Assembly: GCF_000764305.2 (NCBI RefSeq)
Contig: NW_025946676.1
Span: 1-64,000, forward strand
Direction: 5' to 3'
Origin: Hyalella azteca
Taxonomy: Eukaryota; Arthropoda; Malacostraca; Amphipoda; Hyalellidae
Length of the DNA stretch: 64,000 nt
In this document: one piece after another, positions 1 to 10,974 of the stretch
Position numbering within the stretch: position 1 is the first letter of the stretch
How the letters are laid out: every line of letters begins with the position of its first letter
Translations under genes and position numbers: made by a program
Notes under the pieces: model-generated
Told to the model about the DNA's origin: nothing
Databases searched by the model: none
Seen by the model: only the letters and a program-made list of their open reading frames with translations

Positions 1-95
1 CCCACTCGCCCTATTATATTATATACTCGTATTATCTCACTCGCCCTATTATATTATTAACTCGTATTATTCCACTCGGCCCATTATATTCTATG
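1..95. repeat. Degenerate ~36-bp tandem repeat at window edge
   Basis: Two and a half units beginning CACTCGCCCTATTATATT follow one another and probably continue outside the window. No coding potential is visible. Confidence 0.6.
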
Positions 96-1184
96 TTCTC
101 TAAATGATCAAATTTTTGTGTTTGTATTCTAAGGAATAAACATATAAGTAAATATAGACGCACAGTCAGCTGCCTAACTGGTCACCTTCACAGGCAATGA
201 CCTCTCCTGGTCGCATGCGCTTAGTGACGTTACAAGCCTTCCGTCACATACATGCTTTAGGCCAGGGATCGACAACTTTTTTGCTAGTCGATCTCTTGAC
301 ATTTTTGATTATCATAAATAAGAATTGCCAGAGAGATAAAAAGCAAACGCAGCTTATGATGAACCCTATACAATGTTTGAAGATATATTTTAAGGGTAAA
401 AGTCAGTCTTCACTGATACAAGATGAAAACACGAAGTAAAAAAGCTGTAAAATTTTAATCGTTTAAGAATCATAAAATGTTTTTCGTTTAAAAATGTATG
501 AAAATTCAACTATGGAAGGCTAGGTGAAATTATGGTGAAAAATTGCAAATATAACGATTTTTTTCTCAAACCCGAATTCTTAAAAATTCGAACCTTAATT
601 ATTTATCGAATACTTAATTTTAATGTGATGACTAAGTATGATGAGAGTCAGTAAGTTTATTGACATTGGGTTTAAAATTAGCAAATTTCAACCGCAAATC
701 GTTATGGCTACTGTTGAATACCTGGTAAGTTTAGTTTATTTCTCTGCTCTGTAATAATCGCATTCGCATGGAAAAAATTTTCTTCAACGATGTGTGAAGT
801 TGTGAACAAAAAAATCTTCTGTTTTGGTTTATAAATCGGGATATTTATGGGCAGTAATTGACATGCCCTATCAAAATTTAGGGGAGTGGTCAGCTTCTGA
901 ATTATGGACGCCTCAAGCTCGATATGAGCGTAAATTAGCGGCTCTATATTCGCTTTACGCTCTGATTGTACGAGCAAAATAATCGCCTGATTATAATAAG
1001 GTCTATTCCCTGACAACCGTGGGGCGAGTGCGGGGAGCGCGTATTTGGCACCTCATACATTCGGGACTGACACGGCCGAATCTGAAAAGTGTGTTAAAAA
1101 ATGCCCCTCTCTTCCCCTATTATATTGGGAGGAGGGAGGGGGCGTTTCATTGCATACATTGTCTTTTGCAATACTCGATTCTAC
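96..1184. other. Intergenic, no gene seen
   Basis: This is AT-rich sequence with only short open frames (80 and 102 codons) that have no recognisable motif. I see no repeat or RNA gene. Confidence 0.5.
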
Positions 1185-1385
1185 CCCATTCACCAGTACC
1201 AAACATTCTTCTCTATTCCAGAGTAAGAAACGTCCACCTCTGTTCTTATATACACCAGTGCAAAATATTCTATCACATAACCCAGGGTCGAGCGTTCTCT
1301 CATATAACACCAGTACCATGCAATCTCTGACATTCACCATTACCAAGCATTCTACCACATGTACACCAGTACCGAACATTCCTCC
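1185..1385. repeat. Degenerate repeat built on CACCAGTACCA...CATTCT
   Basis: The phrase CACCAGTACC or a close variant followed by a CATTCT-like word recurs about five times at irregular spacing. It reads as an old, decayed minisatellite. The open frames across it on both strands (103 to 158 codons) overlap one another and are shadows of this low-complexity sequence. Confidence 0.45.
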
Positions 1386-3227
1386 CGCAATTATCAGTCC
1401 TCAATGTTCTACCAAAATATTCACAAACAACAGGCAGTGGATCAACAAGGGTAAATTTCAATGCGTGAAATTGATATGTATGAGCCATTTCAACACGGTG
1501 CGGCTTAATTGTGGTAACTAATTTCTCTATTTCCAGGGATGGAATGACTAATAATATTATCATTATGTACGTATTGTTGGCGGTGATGCGATTCAAAGGG
1601 AGACCCGCTTGCATTCCATTTCAGCACGCATGCGGGCATATACCAACCAGCATATAATTAAGTAACAATTTGTTATTTCACGATACGTCACTAGTAAGTG
1701 CCGTTCAGCGAAGCAGTTACCTACAAACACACCCGGCATCAATGTTTTAAATGCTTAAATTCGCTTGCAATGGCTTGGCGGTGAAGACTGCAGGGTCAAC
1801 CTAACTACGCATCTAACAGTCGACTGTTACCAATGCTCTGTTTTCCGGTCCACAGTTTGATCCAGCTATCTTGATGAACCAGAAAATCTAGAACCAAAGG
1901 CATAGGAACACGAGCAGCTAAAATAACACGCTCATGCCAACATATACCTCAAGTTCCGCAATTTCCACTACTGTCAAAATCGTGGAAGCTCAACCGTGTG
2001 TTCTTGAATCGTTAGTTGCGAGCCGCTAAACCGGAGTCGTGTTTTCCAGAGAACTTACTTTGTTAAGCTTTGCACACTGCACAGTAATATTGGAAATTTT
2101 TTTTGCTAACAAAGTTCAGAATTAACATGTTTAGCTTTTAAACCTGATAATTAATTTCAAGTCACATATTTCTCTTTTCGTGGCACGATTACACGTTTGA
2201 AATGAGCAGCGTGTATCGTTCGACACCTAATCTACACAAGAAACACTTGCATTGCCGCCGGCGCTAAAACGTCAGGTCGTCAGCATCTGCGTCCTCTCAC
2301 AGGATTACCCTAAACCAGGGTAAAAATTAAACCTGTTTTGAAACAAATTGTGTGTTGCGAATACAATAAAGTAACTGTGAAATAAGAACCGTAAAAGTTG
2401 ATTAGGTATTTTTATCGATGTCGTCTGAACCAATAAATAAAAAGTGTCTGGGCAAAATAGTAGTGAAATGCTTGGGCAAAATCGGCCATTATGCGCACCA
2501 CAATATCATGTTGACCTGAAAGTATTCATATTTTGTAGACCTCCTTTGTATAACCGAATGAGCATTACACAGTGCCTGTTAGCAGGCAATGCACTGGTAT
2601 CGCAATGTCAAGCAGTGCAATCCCAAAATCGCATTAATATGAATCAGTCATAAAACTTGTAGGCCCTGACGACAAAACCGGACGTTTAGCTGTTGCCGGT
2701 GCTGCCAATTAACAGCTTGCTCATCAGTTATTTATGTTAAGATAAGGATATGAAATTATCTCATAGAGCTCCTGGCTTTGATTTTTTCTTACTATCACGT
2801 ACTCTTTATTAAGCGTGTTTCTCCTCTTGCACCAATTAGTCATGTTTCCATGCCCTCAGCAACCTCTGGTTTATGAATAAAGCATATTAAAAAAATTCAC
2901 CCTATTGGGGAGAAAAAATTTTTTAAATATCGCACAAGTTCAAAAAAATTGTTAAATCAATTCTTACTTTGATTCATCGTTTGAATTAACAAACGCAGTA
3001 GTGTACGCCATTCCATGAATGGGAGAGGGTCATGGTTCACTCTAATATCAGAGTCTGACCTGGCTATCATGAAGCAGCTTGACCAGCTGCTCTTTTCGGT
3101 TATATTACGCAGATTCGGCCCATCGGGCAATAGATTCCCGCAAAAAGCTCCTAAATAACAACTAAATACAGTTAGGTAGCCGATGGCCGAATCATGCCTG
3201 ATTCACCTCTAACTTAAAGGGTACGCA
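1386..3227. other. Intergenic, no gene seen
   Basis: Mixed-composition sequence without a convincing exon, RNA gene or repeat. Confidence 0.5.
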
Positions 3228-3324
3228 CACAGTGAAAGCAGGTTGCCAGCGTGCTGGTTACCTGCTCAGGCTGGCGCCTGAAACCATAGAATACAGAAGC
3301 CTATTCGTACAGGTTTTCACTGTG
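3228..3324. mobile_element. Possible small MITE with CACAGTGAAA inverted ends
   Basis: CACAGTGAAA at 3228 is matched by its reverse complement, ending at 3324. Inside lies a second short palindrome (CAGGTTGCC with GGTTACCTG). The size and nested inverted repeats suit a miniature inverted-repeat element. I could not find a target-site duplication, so it may be an accidental palindrome. Confidence 0.3.
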
Positions 3325-3365
3325 AACACTTACATTATTATCCTATGTTCATTCTTGTGGNGACT

Positions 3366-3582
3366 CTAAAATTTGACTGGCTGGGTGCAATTTGCAGGAA
3401 GAGTAGTCCGTGCTTGAGCTTTAAGATCATTACGACAAGTCAGATTCCATTTTTTAGTCAGATTCACTGCTTTCATTATATTTTTTAAAAGGAATGGAAG
3501 GGCAAGCCATTCAGGAACGTGCATATTTTTCAAATCTTGGAAACTTCTGTTGAAGTCTACACTCAATATATTCAGTTTTCAT
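3366..3582 (-). pseudogene. hAT-type (ZBED5-like) transposase fragment
   Basis: On the minus strand the frame reads LSVDFNRSFQDLKNMHVPEW followed by LALPF. This resembles the segment 'F..RF.DLK......PEWL..PF' that occurs before the C-terminal dimerisation region of ZBED5/FAM200-like hAT transposases. Only about 70 codons survive. An in-frame TGA lies just upstream on the minus strand, and the fragment stops beside the single N at 3361. No BED zinc finger or catalytic part is visible nearby. It is a dead remnant. The family assignment is from memory of the motif and is moderate. Confidence 0.45.
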
Positions 3583-5162
3583 ATAATATCTTCAAGTTAC
3601 TGACTCCTTCAGCAAGCACAAGTTTGAAAATATGCGAAATTGCTAGGTTCCAGTGAATATTTAAGTATCACAATTTTGGTTTAGAAGCCCAAGATAATTG
3701 TTATTGTAAATTTTGACGTGGCGTAAATTTAGACGTTTTGAAGACGTTATGTAAATTTTAGAGTCAATTAACACAAACGGCTGCAATTCGTCGTATAATG
3801 ATATATATATTGCTCCGTACCGTACCGCACAGCACCGCATCGGAACGGGTGGGGCCAGACCGTATCGATTCTGCCCGTACCGTACCGCACCGTACTGTGC
3901 TTTACTATAGTGACAGAAACGCAACATTATCACTTGCGGACAAAAATAAATACTTAAAACTATAACACCCATAGCGTTTCCTTTACCATTCTCATGAGTT
4001 TAAACCGAAAAAGTGAAACTCGTGTTTTGTGCTAGAGCTTCGTCTGTCTTTGAGGAGCGGTCGCGGTGCATAAATTTTATTACGAGTGCCTTTTTGATTA
4101 CGTCGAAATGGTCACATAGACAAATTAAATTAAAATAAACATAGCTGGGCATCTGGAAACTTTATAGTTTAATAAATTGTCACATCTCTCATTATGCGAG
4201 ACAGCGCATAAAATACGTACGTCGGTTGAGCAAAGTATTTTTATCTTATCTGAAAATCAAAGGGATATGATCGAATTCATAATCTACATGAAGAAGAGTG
4301 GCTCGCTACTTCTGCCACACCTTAACGTTAATTGGAGATAATTTAAAATTCCAATGTCGTGGATTTCAGAAAAAACATCAATTTAACTTTTCTACCCACG
4401 AATTACAGCACATTTGATTAAAATTAGTCAAAGCTCATAATACAAGTTTATGAATTAGGTAGGTTAAAAAAAAGTAATTCGATCACGTAGACAACTATTT
4501 TATATAATAAGTGTTTAAGGAATTCACAGAATTGATACTAATCTATACATTAAATGGTACGTCTATAATCCCCGAATCATAATTAAATTGATGCCATTTT
4601 TTGTATTGCATTATAACAAGACAAACAGTTACATTTCTTGTACTTCTTAATGCATTACAAAACCAATATTTTATTTGAATTCTCTAGCACTATTGCAATT
4701 CTTAACACACAGAAATTTTGCTTTATTGTACAGCGATATAGCATTTGCCCTAAGTGCATTACACTATTATCTATACAAACGCAAATTAATTGGATATAAT
4801 TCCTTTGTAACAGCTCGCTACTCTCCAAGTGTCTATTTATGAGGGGACAAAATTAGGTCCACCTCAAGTTATTCTCATCAAAAAGTCCTCGGTTGCTTAG
4901 AAAATGGCCTGTACCAAATTTTCCAAACTTTTATTTACATCTGAAAAAGAATGAGTTCCATTTCGGATAGGCTTCTAGTTCAAATTACTGTATTATTATT
5001 TACAAGTCAGATTTATCTCGCTGCGAATACCTCTTATATTTTTTACACTCATCGCTATTACGATTTCCCATGAAAGGATTAATTAGATGTAATGAATTTT
5101 CCTATACCTCAGTAACGCCTCTTCTAGAAATTATATTTCGTGCCAGTTAGACGTCAGTGAGG
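3583..5162. other. Intergenic, no gene seen
   Basis: AT-rich. The only structure noticed is a GC-rich patch at about 3815-3900, where CCGTACCGTACCGCAC-like words occur twice around a CGGAACGGGTGGGGCC core. This may be the end of a degraded DNA transposon. Confidence 0.4.
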
Positions 5163-5450
5163 ATGGATGTATCCGAATTTGAGCTGTGGGCCATTGTTCT
5201 CGGGTGGGCCACTGTAAAGAGATGTAGGCGTCGCCGTATTTGGGTGAAAAAATTGTTGGAAGGAAGAGAGGGGATCACACAGTTAATTTTCAAAGAATTA
5301 TCAGTTGCGACTGCATTAGTCTTTCAAAATTATACTAGACTGCCAGTGGACTTGTGTGACAGTCTGCTTAAGAAAATAATGCCACTCATCCGGAAGCAGG
5401 ATGATGGAATTGAGATAGAATTCATATCCAACGGAATTCATTTACAATAA
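5163..5450 (+). pseudogene. PIF/Harbinger-type transposase, N-terminal fragment
   Basis: The frame from the ATG at 5163 encodes about 95 residues. RRRRIWVKKLLEGRE is followed about 25 residues later by a segment ending LLKKIMPLIRKQD. This matches the usual N-terminal order of PIF/Harbinger (HARBI1/ALP1-like) transposases: RR.WV..LL..R, then a helix with F..Y.R......LL....P.I.K.D. The reading frame ends after this region, and I see no DDE catalytic domain downstream. It is therefore a truncated remnant, or the first exon of a domesticated copy whose remainder I cannot find. The codon at 5157 is GTG, so 5163 is the first true ATG. Confidence 0.6.
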
Positions 5451-5669
5451 AATTCACTTCACGAAGGAATTGCGAACGTAACGTATGAATTTTCTTGCGA
5501 GTCTCGTCAATGGTGACTTGTACACAAAAGTTTCATAAAACTACAACTATTTTCACCAGAGCTTGTTCCTTTGCATTTCGACTCTTATACTCCTTTGACT
5601 GAACTCTACAGGCATTCATGGTCTCTACAAAGATCAATTAGCCTCTACTAGCGAGTGAGTCCAAACATA

Positions 5670-6221
5670 CAGTGGGGGAAATAAATATTCGTACACTTGA
5701 AAAATCGTATTTTAATGTATGTAAGTACACAAACTTAACAGGAAAAGTGATTTAAATTATGTATAGAGACGCATAGTATTCAAAAATACTATCAAAAGAA
5801 ATTAAATCTCAATGCAACATTTTCACTTTTCGGGTGAAAAAAGTATTCGTACAAAACAATAAATCCGCATTATTTTAATTTAATACTTGGTTGAATTATA
5901 AAATACCAGTCAGCATCTGCAAATCATTGGTCGAGACGTATAGAAATAGACTGGTATCTGTTGAGCTGAATAAAGGGTATTCAACCAAGTATTAAATTAA
6001 AATAATGCGGATTTATTGTTTTGTACGAATACTTTTTTCACCCGAAAAGTGAACATGTTGCATTGTTTTTTGTTGCATTGAGATTTAATTTCTTTTGATA
6101 GTATTAATGAATACTATGCGTCTCTATACATAATTTAAATCACTTTTCCTGTTAAGTTTGTGTACTTACATACATTAAAATACGATTTTTCAAGTGTACG
6201 AATATTTATTTCTTTCCACTG
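5670..6221. mobile_element. Tc1/mariner-type foldback element with ~228-bp inverted arms
   Basis: The left end CAGTGGGGGAAATAAATATT and the mirrored right end TTTATTTCTTTCCACTG are each flanked by TA (5668-5669 and 6222-6223), the target-site signature of Tc1/mariner elements. The two arms (5670 to about 5897 and about 5979 to 6221) are nearly exact reverse complements. They differ by a few substitutions and by a short duplicated TTGCATTG stretch in the right arm. Only about 80 bp separates them, and there is no transposase. The match continues three bases beyond the TA (ACATA / TATGT), so the ends could be drawn slightly further out. Confidence 0.75.
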
Positions 6222-6586
6222 TATGTGGCGTTAGTTGCCAAAGTGAAGGACCAGCGTATACAGACAACCTCACTATTCCACGGACATTCGTCTACTGAGC
6301 GCAGCGGGCCAGCGGCAGCAGCGCCAGTGTTGCATGATGCAGGGCGACTGTGAATCGCTAGATCGTCGATCGCTTCGTTGCTCAAACGAAGCGCAAGTAG
6401 ACGGTGCACAGAGGGGCGGTGAGGCGCTTGGCACCCGTGTGTTGCCTCTATAGTGTGAATGGGCCTTTAGAGCCACGTATGCAAACCCACCATAGCAGTA
6501 CAAGTAACAATGTCCGACATTTAGCAGGAAAAAATTATGCGAGTACCATACACATACCTCGTGAGAAATAGACTTGAAGAAAGTCC
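6222..6586. other. GC-rich stretch, possible degraded DNA element
   Basis: About 6290-6470 is much more GC-rich than its surroundings and ends in a word (TATAGTGTGAATGGGCCTTT) that resembles terminal sequences of some non-autonomous elements. No matching inverted partner was found, and no gene is supported. Confidence 0.3.
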
Positions 6587-6660
6587 CTGCCTGCAGGATT
6601 CAAACTCTGATCTCCCCCACGCGAAGCCGAGCCTCTACTGTTGTGCCATCGGAGAGGTCA
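6587..6660 (-). repeat. tRNA-derived SINE head or tRNA pseudogene
   Basis: Read on the minus strand, an A-box-like word (TGGCACAACAGTAGAGG) is followed about 30 bases later by a B-box-like word (AGTTTGAATCC) in a tRNA-like layout with a CTCGGCTTC anticodon-arm segment. The acceptor stem does not pair convincingly. A non-tRNA tail follows, so a SINE or pseudogene is more likely than a working tRNA. Confidence 0.45.
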
Positions 6661-9600
6661 TGGCATGCAGTCGAGTAATTTAAAAACGTTTAATTGAAGT
6701 ATTTCAAATATTAATTTCATCAAACGAGGGAAGTTAATGCTACCACCGTGATGATTAGATGGTTCCATCAACAATTTTATTTGAATTTGAACATGCTGCT
6801 ACATTCGAGTAAACAGCCGCTGAAAGAAACTGCATTTATTCATAACGAACGATAGCTCAGCTCAGAGATTATTCAGCTATATTAACGATAGCTCAGCTTA
6901 CTCGATTATTTTGAAATTTCAGGCGTGAAATACGTGCACCACTTTCTTTAGCCTAATCTTTAATTTTTGCGTAGGAAAGATACCAGGCCACTTTTACAGA
7001 AATTTTGACTTGAAATAAAAATAATTATCTGACTGTATATTAAATTTCACTATCGAAGTCAGGAGTGATAATCGAATTTTCACTCGTATCCTCTGCTTAA
7101 AAAGGATACTTATGTGACAAGCAAATTAGTTCACACATGTTCAAAGCACATGTTCCAAGCAGGACAAGGTAAAGATTAGTAGGAAGCTCAACGCCGACGC
7201 GCGTCAAGCCAACCGGTATGAACGCGTGCTTACTGGACTCGCTCGCTGCGCTTGATGCCTAGCCGCTGTGCTTTACAAAGAAGCCGAGCCTCTGTCGACT
7301 ACGTCAACGTGGCTTTTGAGTTTAGATAAATGGGGCAAGTTGAGAATATTTTCAATATTACGGAACACACTAAATCGATCCATAAATCGATCAATTAATG
7401 ATACAAAAATTTGTCTCAATTTATTGCAATAATTCAGGACACAGCCAGTTGGCTCATACGCAAAATTCACAATAAATTTATGCAATATTTCAGATGAATA
7501 TGAAAAATTGGATTCGCCGTCATCTATGGGAAACTGTATTTATTGCAACAAAATTTTTTCATTGTTCCTCGAACAACTTTTATCAAGAACAGTCTGATAC
7601 ATGGCCAGTGGCTTCACTTTGGCATCTGCGTACGTCGGGATGACGTCACGCAATCTTTATTCCAGGGTCGCTGAGCATAAGGGCAGGAGTTGTAGGACCG
7701 GACAGTTGCTATCGCGCCCTCCTCATTCGACACTGTTTCTGACAGTAACTTTAGGGTGTTAGCTTCCACCTCCGGTACTTCAGATTTTCGTATTTTAGAA
7801 TCCTTGTACATTTTAAACTTAGGTCAAGTTTGAATTCAGCTGTTAGCTCCTATCCCCTCGAAATTGTGAATAGATAAGTTTTTGTGCTCTATTATTTGTA
7901 ACTGTAGGTTTTTAATTGTTTTCTGCATTTAAATTGTATTAATTTGCAACTTTCTATTCAAATTCTAGATTTTACGAACTGCGATGGAGCTGGAAGTTTT
8001 CCATAGAGATATGAATTTTTGTGGACTATTCTTTATTTTTAAATTTTAATGCCACTGTATATATCAATATGTCATCTGTAGTGCACGACAATCCAGCCTG
8101 AGGTTGTTACGTCCGAGAAACAATTATGAAAATTTGAATTTCTTTAAATCCGTCGACTATATTCAGACTTAAAGTTCCTAGCCAAGATTGAAAATAATAA
8201 AAAATTTAAAAAACTCTTAATCTTAATGGCTCGTATCTCTTTTTAAATCATCTCATGAAATTTTGTATCCCTCCTTGAAAGTAATGAACGAGAAAATAAT
8301 GTTGAACCGGACGGCAGGCTGCATCTGTTTGATCATCTGGGGCTTGATTATCAAAATATCGCCAGGCACACCTAACTTTTTGAACTCACGCACATAAATT
8401 TACGTAATGTGTAAGTAGTACGAATTTTGGCATTATCAAACTTACGTACGCAAATGGTTGTTTCCAAACATTGACTGAACAGCCCAGAGGCTCTCGTACA
8501 TTCTTTATTTATATCCTGAGTCCGATGTCTTCCATGCTTCAATGTTATGCGTTTAGAAAAGTTTTAGCTGTCATAAATTATTTTAGATACTTTTACTCAA
8601 AAATTTTGTCCATAAATACTATTCCAAAAATACTAGCATGCCCTTAATTAATTATACATATGACATTATGTACAGCGCGAGTGAAATAATAAACATTGTC
8701 AACTCCGACGTGTAGCTGTTTGATTGAATAAGTAGTATATAGGTCATGTGGTCTAGACTCTGACAAGTGGTCGAACTTTATATGAATTAATAAGATTTTT
8801 GGTTGTTACTGGAAATGCACTGCAGTTAACAGCTATTGTAGCATAAATGAGCTGGTAAGCTTACATATACCCTTTCTCATTTTTTTTAGTTGAAAATAAC
8901 TCATTTTTTCAGCCTTATTCACTTTCATTCCCAATTTTTTATAAAGATTCAATATTTCATGATTGACGAGTGTGGTTTCTGTGATAATGTATTTAAATGT
9001 ACTGGATGGCAAAATATTGCCTTCTTTCTCATAATTGATTTCTTCCACTACCGTCAATGTCACTAAAGTCGCCACAGCACTTATAATTATGTCGCCAGGC
9101 TTCTAAAGATAAGAAAGATAAGATCTATTTTGTGAACCGAAATGAACCAAAAATTTGTTGGAACAGCTCGATCTATAGTTATTCTGAGTTAATTTCCTTT
9201 TATGGGGTAATTTTATTATATTGTTATAGTATTATATGTTAGAAGGAATGAGCGGCGATTCAAGTGCAGCAGCTGCTGAGTGACGACTTGTGTCATTGAC
9301 TGTCAATTCTTGAACGAGTTTGCTTTCCTCCTATTAGCCTGTCGCAAGATGATTTCTCAAGAATTTTGCGTAAATTTCAAGAGAAAATTATTCCTCATGG
9401 TAAAATGAAGCATTTAATCAGATAAATACATTATGAAATTTTTACCCTATGTGTTTGGATTATAAAAGTTCTAACTGGAGAAAATTTGACTTTGGCACCA
9501 TCTCCCTTTTGTCAACGCGACTTTTATGTTGTATGTTGTGATTTTTTTTTCTTACATGTGTCCAGCATGAAATGGAGTTTGGGGCAACTCCATCCAAGAG

Positions 9601-10868
9601 GTTTCAACTATCATCAATTCCATGATGAAACACGAGTCCACTACCACTCATGAAAAATTGGGCCCGATGATCGACAAAAAAGATTTTTAAATAATTTGGT
9701 GTGCGAAAAGCACCTAGCATTTGTAAGTAAAGTTTGATAAAAAATTTTTCTTCACTATCATAATTAATTATATGTACATTAATGACTGTATACTAAAAGA
9801 AAGCTAAAAATTGTTCTAGCTCCACCCAATTTGAATTATTTATTAATTAAAAATCGGCGGATACAAATCTGCATACATGAACGACAAATATTATTCCCTA
9901 GAAACTAGAAATGAATATTCTCAGTAAAAGTTAGAGAATTTATATTGCTGTGAAAAAAGCATAGTCTAGCGAATAAATTGGAGTCAGTGAATGAAAAAGA
10001 CACTGGAATCTTTAGAGCTAAGAAAAACGGTTGGCTGGGTAAATATTAAATAATTTTGCATATAAAATGCACATATGATTTTAGTGCATGATCGTAATAC
10101 TATAAAGATTAACATTTGCTTTCAATTTCATAGCGAATGTAAAACCAATTAGACCCTGGCACAAACACGACAGAAATTTATTCACTAATGGGTCGCCTAA
10201 ACATAATTTGTTTAGGTATAGGGAGATCTTACTTAATTCGCCATTATATTAATGACAGGATGATTTTCTTTCGCTTTCCCTGTTAAAAGTGTTGCGAAAC
10301 TTACGCAGCCTCTTTGTTGTCATAAAGCCACATATAACTTTTTGACGTAACTTTCCACCGATTTTTTTATAGTGCCACTGTATCGAGTTACGTCTACTTA
10401 ACCGTATTTAGGCACCATATAAGTCGCTACGTGTGCTGTGCGGTCTTTTGATAATCCGGCCCCCGGTGTTTTTCCCCGAGCTGCGATCCTTAATTCGCAG
10501 TAGATTAACCGAGTCAATGGCTCTACTTCTATGGTTGCCATTGACAAATTGACAAGGTCTTCATAGGTGAAACTTGAACACTGGCAGCAAGATAATTAAT
10601 CATTATTACCAGATCGAAATTTAACGTGATTCAATGTTATAAGCACCAGATTATTTTGCAAACTTATATAATATAAGAGACTCATTCACCCCGGCAATAT
10701 AAGAAGTTCGTTCACCCCAAGAAAGTTGACGTGTCTCAAGTGTTCAGGTCCAGCACATTTGTACGGCTGTTGTCTTGCTTTATTTTACGCCTGGTAAATT
10801 TGACGCTGACTCATAGACTGATGTATAAAAGATTTTTATTTGCATCGGTCGATACCGTCGGTCGATAC
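6661..10868. other. Intergenic, no gene seen
   Basis: Over 4 kb of mostly AT-rich sequence. Short open frames on the minus strand at 7273-7485, 7614-7811 and 8833-9075 have no family signature that I can defend. No tandem arrays or RNA genes were recognised. Confidence 0.5.
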
Positions 10869-10974
10869 AGCACCACAACCACACCAGCGTGCAGCACCAC
10901 AACCACACCAGCGTGCAGCACCACAACCACACCAGCGTGCAGCACCTACCACACTAGTGTGCTGCACGCTGGTG
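10869..10974. repeat. 24-bp tandem repeat (3-4 units) with a 16-bp inverted copy
   Basis: The unit AGCACCACAACCACACCAGC plus GTGC occurs three times, with a partial fourth. The reverse complement of CACCAGCGTGCAGCAC lies at 10959-10974, so the last unit can form a 16-bp stem with a 13-base loop. The loop contains part of the palindrome CACACTAGTGTG. Confidence 0.8.

Noticed and set aside
7273..7485. Minus-strand frame with FVSLIDRFMDRFSVFRNIEN as a second hAT fragment
   Set aside because: It is faintly reminiscent of hAT transposases, but no diagnostic motif is present and it is only 70 codons.
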